Positions 25,518 through 35,464 of a DNA stretch of 64,000 nucleotides are shown in pieces. How positions within the stretch are numbered: the stretch's first letter is position 1; every line of letters begins with the position of its first letter. This DNA comes from Phytopseudomonas argentinensis. Lineage in GTDB: Bacteria; Pseudomonadota; Gammaproteobacteria; Pseudomonadales; Pseudomonadaceae. The position numbers and the translations under genes were made by a program. The notes beneath the pieces were generated by a model. That model did no database searches, had not been told where the DNA came from, and saw only the letters and a program-made list of their open reading frames with translations. The stretch covers positions 62,001 to 126,000 of the forward strand of contig NZ_FORC01000006.1 in assembly GCF_900113905.1 (NCBI RefSeq), read 5' to 3'.

Positions 25518-26110
25518 CCTGCTTGCTCCTGATCCACGCCGATGATGATCACGTCAGCCGACTCGTAGCTGTGCGGCGGCACCGGCAGGTTCAGCGGTGC
25601 CGGTTGCGACTTGTAGACTCGCCCGGCGAGGTCGTAGCGCGAGCCGTGGCACGGGCAGAAATAGCCGCCTACCCAGTTCTCGCCAAGATCTGCGGGGGCC
25701 ACTTCGGGGCGAAACGACGGTGAGCAGCCCAGGTGCGTGCACAACCCGACCAGCAGGAGGATTTCCGGCTTGATCGAGCGGGTCTTCGGGTCGACGTAAC
25801 CCGGCTGCACCGAGTGCTGGGAGTCGGCGTCGGCCAGCTGCCCTTCGATCCGGGTGAGGTTCGCCAGGATCGTTTCGGTGCGCCGCATGATGAACACCGG
25901 CTGGCCCCGCCACTCGGCCACCATCTGCTGGCCCGGCTCGATCTTGGCGACGTTCACCTTGACCGGTGCCCCGGCGGCCTTGGCCTTGGCACTCGGGTAC
26001 CACGACCCCACAAACGGAACTGCAGCCCCCACCGCCCCGGCGGCCCCAACCACCGAAGTGGCTGCCACCAGAAAGCGACGCCGGCCCGCATTCACGCCGT
26101 CATTGCTCAT
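25514..26110 (-). CDS. petA: Ubiquinol-cytochrome c reductase, Rieske iron-sulfur subunit
   Basis: A 198-residue Rieske protein. An N-terminal twin-arginine-like signal/anchor (GRRRFLVAATSVVGAAGAVG) inserts the folded [2Fe-2S] protein into the membrane. The cluster ligands are intact: CTHLGC and CPCHGS. It shuttles electrons from quinol at cytochrome b to cytochrome c1. It is the first gene of the petABC operon; the promoter must lie in the gap to rpsI. Confidence 0.96.
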   Translation of the reverse strand: MSNDGVNAGRRRFLVAATSVVGAAGAVGAAVPFVGSWYPSAKAKAAGAPVKVNVAKIEPGQQMVAEWRGQPVFIMRRTETILANLTRIEGQLADADSQHSVQPGYVDPKTRSIKPEILLLVGLCTHLGCSPSFRPEVAPADLGENWVGGYFCPCHGSRYDLAGRVYKSQPAPLNLPVPPHSYESADVIIIGVDQEQAG

Positions 26111-26565
26111 TCAGTCGTCTCCCATCGGCTTTCCGGCCTGTTGTTCAGGCCTCTAATAAGTAAGTGTTGGTCGCGCGCAGCAGCGGCCGGAGGATGATCG
26201 AAGCGTCGCACGTACGCCACTCGACCCGCCTTGCAGATCATGGCCAGAGGCGCAGCCATTGGACGCTCATCAAGCACTTTACCCCACAGCCTCAGCCGGC
26301 CGGCCCGCGCAGGTCGACCTGCGGCCACGGGCGTAAAGACGCTGGAAGTCACGGCGGACAGGCGCTACTGCAACCCGGCGCGAGATTCGCACAGGCCGCC
26401 GGGACGACTCATGACGCGCATCAACGAAGCGGTGGGTAGCAGGCTCATGCCAACACAGGCAGAGCAGGCGATAGATAGGAAGTCTGGAGAGGAAACGAAA
26501 AACGGCCGGGCGCCTCACCGCCTCTTGCAACGGTCCGCAGGGCGGCGGCAAAAATGACCGGCCAT
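26111..26565. other. Gene-free region upstream of petABC
   Basis: This 455-base stretch between petA and the rpsI terminator has no ORF with family-like sequence or a ribosome-binding site. It must contain the petABC promoter on the minus strand, but I could not single out convincing -35/-10 boxes. No repeat of the REP families is present. Confidence 0.5.
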
Positions 26566-26602
26566 AAAAAACGCCCAGCTCCGTGAGGAAACTGGGCGTT
26601 TT
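26566..26602 (-). terminator. Rho-independent terminator of rplM-rpsI
   Basis: AAAACGCCCAG / CTGGGCGTTTT stem around a 13-base loop, followed on the minus strand by a run of six T residues, 17 bases after the rpsI stop. Confidence 0.9.
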
Positions 26603-26618
26603 CGAGTACAGCAGCGAA

Positions 26619-27011
26619 TTAACGCTTGGAGTACTGAGGACGCTTACGCGCTTTACGCAGACCGACTTTCTTACGCTCGACTTCACGAGCATCGCGGGTC
26701 ACGTAGCCTGCTTTACGCAGGGCCGGACGCAGGGTCTCGTCGTAGTCCATCAGAGCGCGGGTGATACCGTGACGGATCGCACCAGCCTGACCGCTCACAC
26801 CACCGCCGATGACGGTAACGTAGATGTCGAACTTCTCGACAGTCTCGGTCAGCTCCAGCGGCTGGCGAACTACCATGCGGGCAGTTTCACGACCGAAGAA
26901 GGTGTCCAGGGTGCGGTTGTTGATGGAGATCTTGCCAGTGCCCGGACGCAGGAAAACGCGTGCGGTTGCAGTCTTGCGACGGCCAGTGCCGTAATTTTGA
27001 GTCGCCGACAT
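26619..27011 (-). CDS. rpsI: 30S ribosomal protein S9
   Basis: A 130-residue S9 of standard length. It starts [20 protein letters not shown], has the [19 protein letters not shown] core and the basic C-terminal tail ending in KRPQYSKR that reaches the ribosomal P-site tRNA. It lies 14 bases after rplM, the universal L13-S9 pair. Confidence 0.98.
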   Translation of the reverse strand: MSATQNYGTGRRKTATARVFLRPGTGKISINNRTLDTFFGRETARMVVRQPLELTETVEKFDIYVTVIGGGVSGQAGAIRHGITRALMDYDETLRPALRKAGYVTRDAREVERKKVGLRKARKRPQYSKR

Positions 27012-27025
27012 AATGAACTATTCCG

Positions 27026-27454
27026 TTAAATCTTCAGTTCTTGAGGCTGCTGAGCAGTATGAGGGTGAGCAGCGCCCGCATAGACTTTCAGCTTACGGTA
27101 CATGTCGCGGCCCAGCGGGTTCTTCGGCAGCATGCCTTTAACCGCGGTCTCGATCACGCGCTCAGGGGCCTTGGCGATCAGCTTCTCGAAGTTGATCGAC
27201 TTGATGCCGCCCGGGAAACCGGAGTGGGAGTAGTACATTTTGTCGCTGGTTTTAGCGCCAGTCACACGTACCTGCTCGGCGTTGATGACGACGATGTAGT
27301 CGCCGGTGTCAACGTGAGGGGTGTACTCGGGCTTGTGCTTGCCACGCAGACGGCTCGCGATTTCTGTAGCCAGACGACCCAGGGTCTGACCAGCAGCGTC
27401 AACGACGAACCAGTCGCGTTTTACTGTTTCCGGTTTAGCGGTAAAAGTTTTCAT
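27026..27454 (-). CDS. rplM: 50S ribosomal protein L13
   Basis: A 142-residue L13, an early-assembling large-subunit protein. Signature segments include [35 protein letters not shown] and [18 protein letters not shown]. First gene of the rplM-rpsI operon; a sigma-70-like promoter is seen some 45-70 bases upstream. Confidence 0.98.
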   Translation of the reverse strand: MKTFTAKPETVKRDWFVVDAAGQTLGRLATEIASRLRGKHKPEYTPHVDTGDYIVVINAEQVRVTGAKTSDKMYYSHSGFPGGIKSINFEKLIAKAPERVIETAVKGMLPKNPLGRDMYRKLKVYAGAAHPHTAQQPQELKI

Positions 27455-27496
27455 TCTTTATAGCCTCAGGGGCCGCCCAGCAAAAATAGACGGCGG

Positions 27497-27525
27497 ATCT
27501 TACTGAATAGTGCGTACTTTGACAA
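27497..27525 (-). promoter_or_regulatory. Candidate sigma-70 promoter of rplM-rpsI
   Basis: On the minus strand TTGTCA (27525-27520) is followed after 17 bases by TAAGAT (27502-27497), with an overlapping TTGACT just upstream. It lies about 45 bases before the rplM start codon. Confidence 0.5.
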
Positions 27526-27700
27526 GTCAAAGGCAGCCGGATGCGGGCGCTATCGGGGGCTCGGGTCAGCGCGTCCGCGTACGGCAAGATTCTTCGGCAG
27601 GCGGCGCATCACTTCCACCGCAGAAAGAGGAGGCGGATTATCCTGATTGCGAAAAAAATTTCAACCTGCTTGTATGGGCCTTTTGTCAGAGGACGCTCCA

Positions 27701-28738
27701 ATGGAATACCGCCAGCTCGGCCGAACCGATCTCAACGTCAGCGCCCTGTGCCTGGGCACCATGACCTGGGGCGAACAGAACGATGGCAGCGAGGCGTTCG
27801 CGCAGATCGACCGCGCCAAGGCCCGGGGCATCAACTTCATTGACACCGCCGAGATGTACCCGGTGCCGCCGCGTGCCGAGACCTACAGCAAGACCGAGCA
27901 GATCATCGGTGACTACTTCAGGCAACGCGGTGACCGTGCCGACTGGATCCTGGCCAGCAAGGTCGCCGGCCCCGGCAACGGCATCACCCATATCCGCGAC
28001 GGCCAGCTCAAGCACAACCGCCAGCACATCGTCGCCGCCCTGGACGCCAGCCTCAAGCGCCTGCAGACCGACTGGATCGACCTCTACCAGCTGCACTGGC
28101 CGGAACGCCCGACCAACTTCTTCGGCCAGCTCGGCTACCAGCACCAGGACAGCGACTCCACGCCGATCGAGGAAATCCTCGAGGCGCTGGACGAGCAGGT
28201 CAAGGCCGGCAAGATCCGCCACATCGGCCTCTCCAACGAGACGCCGTGGGGCACCATGAAATTCCTGCAGCTGGCCGAAGCGCGCGGCATGTCCCGGGTG
28301 GTATCGGTGCAGAACCCCTACAACCTGCTCAACCGCAGCTACGAAGTGGGCATGGCCGAAGTCTCGATTCGTGAGCAGTGCGGCCTGCTGGCCTACTCAC
28401 CCCTGGCCTTTGGCATGCTCTCGGGCAAATACGAGAACGGCGCCCGCCCTGCCAATGCACGGCTGAGCCTGTTTAGCCGCTTCCAGCGCTACAACGGCGC
28501 CGAGACCGTGGCCGCCTGCTCGCGCTACGTGGCCCTGGCCCGGGAGCACGGCCTGGATCCGGCGCAGATGGCCCTGGCGTTCGTCACCAGCCGCCCGTTC
28601 GTGACCAGCAACATCATCGGCGCCACCTCGCTGGAGCAGCTGGACGCCAACCTGGCGAGCAGCGAGCTGAAGCTCAGCGATGCGGTACTGGAAGGCATCG
28701 AGGCGATCCACAAATCGCAACCCAACCCGGCGCCGTGA
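27701..28738 (+). CDS. tas: NADP(H)-dependent aldo/keto reductase (Tas-like)
   Basis: A 345-residue aldo/keto reductase close to E. coli Tas (346 residues), a (beta/alpha)8-barrel enzyme of unknown natural substrate. The catalytic tetrad is visible: Asp and Tyr in FIDTAEMYPV, Lys in ILASKVAG, His in YQLHWPERP. The cofactor-binding end (TSNIIGATSLEQLDANL) is typical. The ATG at 27701 fits the family start (MEYRQLGRTDLNVS). It is divergent from rplM. Confidence 0.9.
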   Translation: MEYRQLGRTDLNVSALCLGTMTWGEQNDGSEAFAQIDRAKARGINFIDTAEMYPVPPRAETYSKTEQIIGDYFRQRGDRADWILASKVAGPGNGITHIRDGQLKHNRQHIVAALDASLKRLQTDWIDLYQLHWPERPTNFFGQLGYQHQDSDSTPIEEILEALDEQVKAGKIRHIGLSNETPWGTMKFLQLAEARGMSRVVSVQNPYNLLNRSYEVGMAEVSIREQCGLLAYSPLAFGMLSGKYENGARPANARLSLFSRFQRYNGAETVAACSRYVALAREHGLDPAQMALAFVTSRPFVTSNIIGATSLEQLDANLASSELKLSDAVLEGIEAIHKSQPNPAP

Positions 28739-28795
28739 TTTTTAGGGGTTAGGGATGGTGGTGGGTTAGCACCTACGCGGCCCACCCACACCATC

Positions 28796-28845
28796 TGTGG
28801 GAGCGCGCCATGCGCGCGAATCGCGGGCATGGCCCGCTCCCACAA
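28796..28845. repeat. Inverted pair of REP sequences (REPIN)
   Basis: TGTGGGAGCGCGCC at the left and GGCCCGCTCCCACA at the right enclose two small palindromes, forming a roughly 50-base hairpin between the convergent tas and nfi genes. The right half is the same unit as at 16258-16281 and 46675-46703. Just after it, GCCGTAGGATGGG recurs at 55732-55744. Confidence 0.8.
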
Positions 28846-28913
28846 GAGCAGGCCGTAGGATGGGTCGGGCCGCGTGGGCGAGAACCCATCACCTCGACCA
28901 TCCGCCCTCCTGC

Positions 28914-29621
28914 CTACAACAGCTTCGCCCCCTTGGTATCGCGCCGCGAGGCCAGCCGATCCGCCAGGCGCGTCGGCTCCGGCAGCCGATAGCCTCTATC
29001 CCAGCTCAACACCAACTCCGCGGCCTTGTGCATGCTCACCCGGTTGCCCGGCGAGACGATCAGCGGCCGCACCTTGCGCTTGCTGCGCAGTACCCAGCCG
29101 ATCTGCCGGTTCTGGCGGTCGAGCAGCTCCACCTTGTCGCCGCGCTCGTCACCCAGTTCGCAGTGATGCCCGGTGAGGATCTTCTTCGCCACGCCGATGG
29201 TGGGCCGGCCGGTGACCACCCCCAGGTGCGCGGCAATCCCCAGGCCACGGGGGTGGGCGATGCCATGCCCGTCGACGACGATCAGATCCGGCTCCTGGGG
29301 CAAGCCGGCCAGGGCCGACAGCAGGGCCGGCAACTCGCGAAACGACAACAGCCCCGGCACGTAGGGCATGCTGGTGGGAATGCGCGCCACGCATTCGGCA
29401 ATCGGCTGCAGGGTTTCGGCATCCAGCAGGATGGCCGCGGCGCGGGTGATTTCGCCGCCCTCCTCGAAACCGACATCCACCCCCGCCAGCAGGCGCAGCG
29501 GCGGGAAGTCATCCTCCAGGCGCACCTGCTCGGCCAGCTGCTTCTGCAGGACTCGCGCCGCGGCAGGCGTGCCATCCCACTCGGCGAACGGCGAAGCGGC
29601 CAACTCGGAAAAACTGATCAT
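28914..29621 (-). CDS. nfi: Endonuclease V (deoxyinosine 3' endonuclease)
   Basis: About 235 residues. It nicks DNA one base 3' of deoxyinosine and related lesions, starting repair of deaminated adenine. Key motifs are intact: the catalytic Asp in [22 protein letters not shown] that holds the wedge region, the metal-binding [13 protein letters not shown], and [11 protein letters not shown] at the C-terminus. Either the GTG at 29624 or the ATG at 29621 starts it, after GGGGGA. It stands alone between tas and a divergent AraC-type regulator. Confidence 0.94.
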   Translation of the reverse strand: MISFSELAASPFAEWDGTPAAARVLQKQLAEQVRLEDDFPPLRLLAGVDVGFEEGGEITRAAAILLDAETLQPIAECVARIPTSMPYVPGLLSFRELPALLSALAGLPQEPDLIVVDGHGIAHPRGLGIAAHLGVVTGRPTIGVAKKILTGHHCELGDERGDKVELLDRQNRQIGWVLRSKRKVRPLIVSPGNRVSMHKAAELVLSWDRGYRLPEPTRLADRLASRRDTKGAKLL

Positions 29622-29750
29622 CACGCTATATCCCCCAATCAGACTTGCAAGACCGGACTGGACGCAGGCGGCATAAAATAAGACGATTCAGCCGCACGCT
29701 GACGGCTTTACCCTCAAGCCGATCCAATCACTCGAATAAGAACAACAGCC

Positions 29751-30761
29751 ATGCCCAGCCCGTCATCCCCGCTCACGCGCGTGAGCATCCTCGCCACGCC
29801 CGGCGTATTCGCTTCGACCCTCATGCAGGCCAGAGATTTCTTTCATATGGCCGGCTTGCGCCACGGCAAGCAGCAGGGTCTGGGCCTGGTGCCGACCTTC
29901 GAGGTGCGCCTGGTCAGCCCGGACGGCCTGCCGGTTACCAGCTTCAGCGGCGTGCAGCTGCCGGTCGACGGCCCGCTCGACGATGAGGCCCAGCTGATCA
30001 TCCTGCCGGCCTTCTGGGACGACTACGACGCCCTGTGCAGCCGCTACCCGCAGGTGTTCGACTGGCTGCGCGCGCGCCATGCCGCCGGCGCCAGCCTGTG
30101 CGGCGAAGCCAACGGCGCGTTCTGGCTGGCCGCCAGCGGCCTGCTCGACGGCAAGGAGGCGACCACCTGCTGGCGCTTCTTCGGCGAGTTCGCCACACGC
30201 TTTCCGGCCGTGGCCCTGAACCAGGACAAGCACCTGACCGACGCCGACAACCTCTACTGCGTGGCCGGCCCGACCTCGGCCTGCGACCTGTACATCTACC
30301 TGATCGAGCGCTTCTGCGGCACCAGCGTGGCGCAGGGCGTGGCCCGCGACATCCTCTACGAGGTCAGGCGCAGCTATACCCCCGGGCGCATCGGCTTTGG
30401 CGGCCAGAAGCAGCACCAGGACACCAAGATCCTGCAGATCCAGCAGTGGCTCGAGGAGCACTTTGCCGAGCGTTTTCGCTTCGAGGACGTGGCCCGCGAC
30501 CACGGCATGAGCATCCGCAACTTCATGCGCCGCTTCCATGCCGCCACCGGCGACAAGCCGCTGTACTACCTGCAGCGCCTGCGCATCGAAACCGCCAAGG
30601 GGCTGCTGTCGTCGTCGCCGAAGAGCATCAAGGCGGTCAGCTATGAAATTGGCTATGACGACGCCAGCTTCTTCGCCCGTCTGTTCCGCAAGCACACCGG
30701 GCTGTCGCCCAACCACTACCGTCAGCAGTTCCAGCAGCAGGCGCAGCCGCCCGCCAACTGA
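29751..30761 (+). CDS. GlxA-family AraC-type regulator with DJ-1/PfpI-like domain
   Basis: A 336-residue two-domain regulator. The first roughly 190 residues form a DJ-1/PfpI-like glutamine-amidotransferase fold (VSILATPGVFASTLMQARDF, LIILPAFWDD, GASLCGEANGAFWLA with a Cys at the elbow position). The C-terminal 100 residues are AraC helix-turn-helix motifs (DVARDHGMSIRNFMRRF and AVSYEIGYDDASFFARLFRK). Relatives include ArgR, CdhR and GbdR, which sense amines or amino acids. No co-directional metabolic gene follows; a bidirectional terminator separates it from zapE. The effector is unknown. Confidence 0.9.
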   Translation: MPSPSSPLTRVSILATPGVFASTLMQARDFFHMAGLRHGKQQGLGLVPTFEVRLVSPDGLPVTSFSGVQLPVDGPLDDEAQLIILPAFWDDYDALCSRYPQVFDWLRARHAAGASLCGEANGAFWLAASGLLDGKEATTCWRFFGEFATRFPAVALNQDKHLTDADNLYCVAGPTSACDLYIYLIERFCGTSVAQGVARDILYEVRRSYTPGRIGFGGQKQHQDTKILQIQQWLEEHFAERFRFEDVARDHGMSIRNFMRRFHAATGDKPLYYLQRLRIETAKGLLSSSPKSIKAVSYEIGYDDASFFARLFRKHTGLSPNHYRQQFQQQAQPPAN

Positions 30762-30765
30762 AACG

Positions 30766-30816
30766 AAAAAAGGCCGCACGCCGTGCTTCCGGTCAGGAAG
30801 CGGGCATGCGGCCTTT
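30766..30816. terminator. Bidirectional terminator between the GlxA-like gene and zapE
   Basis: AAAGGCCGCA pairs with TGCGGCCTTT, with a second inner stem GCTTCC / GGAAGC. T tracts are present on both sides, serving two convergent genes. Confidence 0.85.
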
Positions 30817-30833
30817 GCCGTTGTGCGCGCCGA

Positions 30834-31928
30834 TCAGGGCTTGTGCGGGCGCGACAGGAACTCGTGGGACTGCATTTCCAGCAGGCGGCTCAGGGTGCGC
30901 TGGAACTCGAAGCTCAGGCGCCCGCCAGTGTACAGATCCTTGAGCTCCACCTCGGCGGAGATGATCAGCTTGACGTTGCGGTCGTAGAACTCGTCCACCA
31001 GGTTGATGAAACGCCGCGCCATGTCTTCCTTGGCCACGCTCATCTGCTCGACGTTGGAGAGAATCACCGAGTGGAAGATCTTGCCCAGTTCGATGTAGTC
31101 GTTCTGGCTGCGCGGGCCGTCGCACAGCTCGCGGAAATCGAACCAGCCGACGTCGCCGCCAACCCGCCGCGCGACGATGGCGCGGTTCTCGATCATCAGC
31201 GATTCGTTTTCCTGCACGCCGGTGTTTTCGTGCAGCAGGCTCTTGAAGCTCTTTTCCAGGCTCTGCTCGGCTGCCTCGCCCAGCGGGAAGTGGAACAGCT
31301 CGGCCTGCTCCAGGGCGCGCAGGCGGTAGTCGATGCCGCTGTCGACGTTGACGATCTCGGTGTGCACCTTCAAGAGCTCGATCGCCGGCAGGAAGCGCGC
31401 GCGCTGCAGGCCGTCCTTGTAGAGGCCGTCGGGCACGATGTTGGAGGTGGCCACCAGGGTCACGCCGTTCTTGAACAGCTCTTCGAGCAGGGTCGCCAGG
31501 ATCATCGCGTCGGTGATGTCGGAAACGAAGAACTCGTCGAAGCAGATCACCCGGAACTGCTCGGAGAAGCGCTTGCCGATCACAGTCAGCGGGTTCTTGA
31601 CGTCCTTGAGGGTGCGCATCTCTTCATGCACGCGCTTCATGAAGCGGTGGAAGTGGGTGCGCTCCTTTTCCTTGAACGGCAGGGCATCGAAGAAGGTGTC
31701 GACCAGGTAGGTCTTGCCACGGCCGACGCCGCCCCAGAAGTACAGGCCCTTGACCGGGGTGACGGCCTTCTTGCCGAACAGCTTGCCGAGCACCCCGGGC
31801 TTGCTGCGCTCGTCGGCGACCAGCTCGTCGTACAGGCGCTGCAGGTGGCGCACGGCCTGTTCCTGGGCGGCATCGTGAAAGAAGTCCGGACGTTTGAGGT
31901 CGGCCTGGTAGCGTTCGAGCGGAGTCAT
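30834..31928 (-). CDS. zapE: Cell division protein ZapE (AFG1-like ATPase)
   Basis: A 364-residue AFG1/LACE1-family AAA ATPase, which in E. coli associates with the Z-ring under stress or low oxygen. Walker A is GGVGRGKTYLVD and Walker B is ICFDEFFVSDI. The family start MTPLERYQADL sets the ATG at 31928; an extended frame upstream lacks support. It follows trpS on the same strand with a 150-base gap that contains hairpins. Confidence 0.93.
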   Translation of the reverse strand: MTPLERYQADLKRPDFFHDAAQEQAVRHLQRLYDELVADERSKPGVLGKLFGKKAVTPVKGLYFWGGVGRGKTYLVDTFFDALPFKEKERTHFHRFMKRVHEEMRTLKDVKNPLTVIGKRFSEQFRVICFDEFFVSDITDAMILATLLEELFKNGVTLVATSNIVPDGLYKDGLQRARFLPAIELLKVHTEIVNVDSGIDYRLRALEQAELFHFPLGEAAEQSLEKSFKSLLHENTGVQENESLMIENRAIVARRVGGDVGWFDFRELCDGPRSQNDYIELGKIFHSVILSNVEQMSVAKEDMARRFINLVDEFYDRNVKLIISAEVELKDLYTGGRLSFEFQRTLSRLLEMQSHEFLSRPHKP

Positions 31929-32019
31929 AGTGCGAAAACCGGGCAAATGAAGCGGGGGCGACACTTTAACGACGCCCCCGTGGATTGGCAAATAGGCCCT
32001 CTAGCCAAGGGCAGCGCAG

Positions 32020-32046
32020 GCGCCGGGCGGATGCTCCGCCCGGCGC
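32020..32046. other. Strong GC hairpin between trpS and zapE
   Basis: GCGCCGGGCGGA pairs perfectly with TCCGCCCGGCGC around a three-base loop, 33 bases past the trpS stop. No T tract follows on the minus strand, so it may stabilise the trpS mRNA end or act as a weak attenuator. A second stem (GGGGGCG / CGCCCCC, 31954-31978) follows before zapE. Confidence 0.5.
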
Positions 32047-32078
32047 ACAGGCTCAGACCGCGACGCGCGGCAATGGTG

Positions 32079-33428
32079 TCAGGCTTCTTCCGGCGCCAGG
32101 GCGTCCCGCAGGCGGGCGATGGCCGCCTCAAGCGCAGCGGCATCGGCGAAGGCAGGGCTTTCGCCGACCAGCTGGTCGTCCAGCCATACTCCGAAGGTGT
32201 TGCCCTGGGCGCGGATGTCCAGCGGCTCGCCGCCTTGCAGGCGCTTGCTGGCCTGCCCCGCCGCCTTGCCGTCAGCGAAGGACGACGACAGCAGCAGTTG
32301 CTCGCCGTCGGCATCCAGCAGGCGGAAGCGGAAGCTGCCGTCCTCGTCGCGGAAGCTGACGAAGCGGGCGCGCTTGGCGGCCTTCTTCTTGCTGCCTGCG
32401 GCAACCTGCACCTGCTCGCGGAACGAGCGCAGGCCCACCGCTTCGCGCAGCTCGCCAAGGAACGGGGTGGCGGTCTTGCGCGCTTTGGCAGCACCGGCCA
32501 GCAGGATGTCCTCCAGCTCCGCCGGCTTGGCGATCAGCGCGTGGTAGCGCTCACGGGCCTCGCCCAGTTCGGCATCCAGCAACTCGAAGAGCGCCTGCTT
32601 GGCTTCGCCCCAGGCCAGCCCGCCGAGCAATGCGGCGCGGAAATCCGCCTGCTGGGTTGGTGCGGCAAAGGCCTGGTAGAGGGTGAACAGGTGCGAGTTG
32701 TCCGGATCCTTCGCCTCGCCGGGCTGGCGGGAGTCGGTGACGATGCGCGCCACGGCGTCCTTGAGCTGCTTGGCGCTGCCGAACAGCGGGATGGTGTTGT
32801 CGTAGCTCTTCGACATCTTGCGACCGTCGAGGCCCGGCAGGGTGGCGACGTCCTCCTCGATCACCACCTCAGGCAGCTTGAACAGGTCCTTGCCCTGGCC
32901 GAACAGGTGGTTGAAGCGCTGGCCGATATCACGGGCCATTTCCACGTGCTGGATCTGGTCGCGCCCCACCGGCACCTTCTCGGCGTTGAACAGCAGGATG
33001 TCCGCGGCCATCAGCACCGGGTAGCTGAACAGGCCCATGGTCACGCCGGCATCCGGGTCTTCGCCGGCTTCGAGGTTCTTGTCCACCGAGGCCTTGTAGG
33101 CGTGGGCGCGGTTGAGCAGGCCCTTGCCGGCCACGCAGGTCAACAGCCAGCACAGTTCGGTGATCTCCGGGATGTCGGACTGGCGGTAGAAGGTCGCCCT
33201 GTCGGTATCCAGGCCCAGGGCCAGCCAGGTCGCGGCGATTTCCAGGCGCGAACGCTGGATGCGCGCCGGGTCATCGCACTTGATCAGCGCGTGGTAGTCG
33301 GCCAGGAAGTAGAAGGAATCCATGTCGGCGCGGCGGCTGGCGACGATGGCCGGGCGAATCGCGCCCGCGTAGTTGCCCAGGTGCGGCGTGCCGGTGGTGG
33401 TGATGCCGGTGAGGATGCGAGTGGTCAT
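32079..33428 (-). CDS. trpS: Tryptophanyl-tRNA synthetase
   Basis: A 449-residue class I synthetase that charges tRNA-Trp. The HIGH-like motif is [10 protein letters not shown] and the KMSKS motif is [12 protein letters not shown]. It is about 110 residues longer than E. coli TrpS (334); the extra C-terminal part (after about residue 335) has a Lys/Arg-rich segment (KKKAAKRAR) and a small domain of unknown role seen in Pseudomonas-type TrpS. The ATG at 33428 matches the family start [18 protein letters not shown]. The upstream neighbour on the same strand is an alpha/beta hydrolase. Confidence 0.95.
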   Translation of the reverse strand: MTTRILTGITTTGTPHLGNYAGAIRPAIVASRRADMDSFYFLADYHALIKCDDPARIQRSRLEIAATWLALGLDTDRATFYRQSDIPEITELCWLLTCVAGKGLLNRAHAYKASVDKNLEAGEDPDAGVTMGLFSYPVLMAADILLFNAEKVPVGRDQIQHVEMARDIGQRFNHLFGQGKDLFKLPEVVIEEDVATLPGLDGRKMSKSYDNTIPLFGSAKQLKDAVARIVTDSRQPGEAKDPDNSHLFTLYQAFAAPTQQADFRAALLGGLAWGEAKQALFELLDAELGEARERYHALIAKPAELEDILLAGAAKARKTATPFLGELREAVGLRSFREQVQVAAGSKKKAAKRARFVSFRDEDGSFRFRLLDADGEQLLLSSSFADGKAAGQASKRLQGGEPLDIRAQGNTFGVWLDDQLVGESPAFADAAALEAAIARLRDALAPEEA

Positions 33429-33490
33429 GTTCAGGTTCGCTTTACGTGGACCAACTTGAGGATCTGGCGCGCCAGGCGGCGCGCGGCAGA

Positions 33491-34120
33491 TCAGAGGCGA
33501 GGCAGCAGCAGATCCTTGAGATCGGTCAGCTTGCCGTGAAAAAAGTGGCCGCATTCTGCCACTTTCAGCAGTTCATGGGCACGCCCGAGGTTGGCGGACC
33601 AGTCATAGACCAGCTGCGGCTCGACCACCTCGTCGGCATCCGGCTGGATCACCACCAGCGGGCAACGCTCGGCCGCCGGGTTGTCGCCGCCCAGGCGCAT
33701 CACCGCCGGGGCGATCATGAACAGCTTCGCCACCTCGATACCCTGCTGTTCCAGGCGCGCGCCAAGGCTGGCCGCCACGAAACCACCAAAGGAAAACCCC
33801 AGCAGGGTCAGCGGCAGATCCGGGTAACGCGCGCGCAGCCAATGGGCGACTGCCTCGGCATCATCCACTTCGCCGCTGCCCATGTCATGGCTGCCGGCGC
33901 TGGCACCGACGCCCCGGTAATTGAAGCGCAGGGTGTGGTAACCGGCATCGCGGGCGGTGCGCTGCAGGGTCGACACCACCTTGTTGAGCATGGTGCCGCC
34001 CTGCACCGGGTTGGGGTGGCAGATCAGCGCGACGCCGCGCGCCTCGTCGACGTCCAGGCAAAGGGCTTCGAGCTGGCCACTCGGGCCATCGATCATCATG
34101 GGGGTTTCGCGGATCAGCAA
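33491..34120 (-). CDS. Alpha/beta hydrolase
   Basis: A 209-residue alpha/beta hydrolase of the small, lid-less type. Nucleophile elbow: [11 protein letters not shown] (Ser). A late Asp ([10 protein letters not shown]) and His ([12 protein letters not shown]) complete the triad. An [11 protein letters not shown] segment forms the oxyanion side. No signal peptide. I choose the TTG at 34120, which has GGAG seven bases upstream and gives the start [12 protein letters not shown]; the ATG at 34096 is the alternative. The gene sits between trpS and zapG in the Pseudomonas order. Substrate unknown. Confidence 0.82.
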   Translation of the reverse strand: MLIRETPMMIDGPSGQLEALCLDVDEARGVALICHPNPVQGGTMLNKVVSTLQRTARDAGYHTLRFNYRGVGASAGSHDMGSGEVDDAEAVAHWLRARYPDLPLTLLGFSFGGFVAASLGARLEQQGIEVAKLFMIAPAVMRLGGDNPAAERCPLVVIQPDADEVVEPQLVYDWSANLGRAHELLKVAECGHFFHGKLTDLKDLLLPRL

Positions 34121-34300
34121 CAGTGAACTCCGTGACCTCGAATCGGGTCGACTCGTCGAACGATGCAACCGGGCCGCAGCACGCGTCGTGCCGGGCAGCC
34201 GGGCAAACACCTAAACACCTTCGCCTACACGCACTTAGCGGTGTACAGCGCAGGTTCCAGCCGTTAACGTAAAGCAAAGCCGTTTAGAGAGGAAGGACTC

Positions 34301-34741
34301 GTGGAACAGACGCTCACCGCCTGGTTGCTACCAGCGCTTACCCTGGTCGCTGGCATCGCCATCGGTTTCCTGATCGCTCGTCTTGCGCCCAACGCCGCAC
34401 CCAGCCGCACCCAGCGCCAGCTGGACGAAATGCAGGAACGTTTTGAGGCCTACCAGAACGAAGTGGTCACCCACTTCAACACCACCGCCAATCTGGTCAA
34501 GAAACTGACCCAGAGCTATCACGACGTTCAGGAGCACCTGTCCCACGGTGCCGATCGCCTGGCCCTCGACGAAGTGACCCGCCAGCGCCTGCTCGCCACC
34601 CTGCACGCCGAGCCGAGCAGCGACAAACGCGAGCGCCTGACGCCGCCGCGCGACATGGAAATCCCCAAGGATTACGCGCCCAAGAGCGACGACGTGCCGG
34701 GCATGCTCGATGAGGGCTACGGCCTGAAGAACCGCTACTGA
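34301..34741 (+). CDS. zapG: ZapG/YhcB-family envelope and division protein (DUF1043)
   Basis: A 146-residue inner-membrane protein: one N-terminal helix (WLLPALTLVAGIAIGFLIARL), then a coiled-coil (QRQLDEMQERFEAYQNEVVTHF and so on) and a disordered polar tail. This matches YhcB/ZapG, which links cell division, envelope growth and cell shape. It starts with GTG at 34301, preceded by GAGAGGAAGGAC. It is divergent from the hydrolase-trpS-zapE genes and followed by a clear terminator. Confidence 0.9.
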   Translation: MEQTLTAWLLPALTLVAGIAIGFLIARLAPNAAPSRTQRQLDEMQERFEAYQNEVVTHFNTTANLVKKLTQSYHDVQEHLSHGADRLALDEVTRQRLLATLHAEPSSDKRERLTPPRDMEIPKDYAPKSDDVPGMLDEGYGLKNRY

Positions 34742-34762
34742 GCCCGGTAGCCGTAGTACCCC

Positions 34763-34790
34763 AAACCCCGCCCCTTGGCGGGGTTTTGTT
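34763..34790 (+). terminator. Rho-independent terminator of zapG
   Basis: AAACCCCGCC pairs with GGCGGGGTTT around a four-base loop and is followed by TTTTGTTTT. Confidence 0.9.
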
Positions 34791-34828
34791 TTAGGATGGT
34801 GCCTCGCCCCCGACAAGGACGTGATGTC

Positions 34829-35464
34829 ATGCCAGCACGCCAATCACACCACCCCACTCGCCAGGCATTGATGGACGCCGCCCGCGCGCTGCTGGACAGC
34901 GGCCGGGCTTTCAGCAGCCTGAGCCTGCGCGAGGTGGCGCGCGCCGCTGGTATCGTGCCCACCGGTTTCTACCGTCACTTCAAGGACATGGACGCCCTGG
35001 GCCTGGCCCTGGTGGCCGAAGTGGGCGAGACCTTCCGCACCACCCTGCGCCAGGTGCGCCACAACGAGTTCGAGCTGGGCGGCATCATCGATGCCTCGGT
35101 GCAGATATTCCTGCGCGCCGTGGAACAGCACCGCGGCCAGTTCCTGTTCCTCGCCCGTGAACAGTTCGGCGGCTCGCTGCCGGTGCGCCAGGCTCTGGCG
35201 ACCTTTCGCGATGACATCGCCGAGGACCTGACCAGCGACCTGAGCCTGATGCCCAAGCTGCAGCACCTCGACGAAGCGGCGCGCAGCATGCTGGCTGACC
35301 TGGTGGTAAAGACGGTTTTCGCCACTCTGCCCGAACTGATCGACCCGCAGACCGCCGCCCTGCCCGCCCACCGACGGCCGGAAACCAAGATGATCGAACA
35401 GCTGCGCTTCATTCTGATCGGCGCCAAACGCTGGCGTGGCCTCAGCGCCAGCGACAAGGGCTGA
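34829..35464 (+). CDS. TetR-family regulator resembling FabR/DesT
   Basis: A 211-residue TetR repressor. The DNA-binding helices read [20 protein letters not shown] with [13 protein letters not shown] following, which closely resembles E. coli FabR ([20 protein letters not shown]). FabR and the Pseudomonas DesT control unsaturated fatty acid synthesis by sensing acyl-CoA or acyl-ACP. No fatty-acid gene is adjacent here, so its targets would be elsewhere. The ATG at 34829 has AAGGA nine bases upstream. The C-terminal tail is a typical ligand-binding helical domain. Confidence 0.82.
   Translation: [211 protein letters not shown]

Noticed and set aside
26279-26692. 137-codon ORF overlapping the rpsI terminator and the start of the gap
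   Set aside because: It crosses a strong terminator, overlaps rpsI in another frame and shows no protein-family features.
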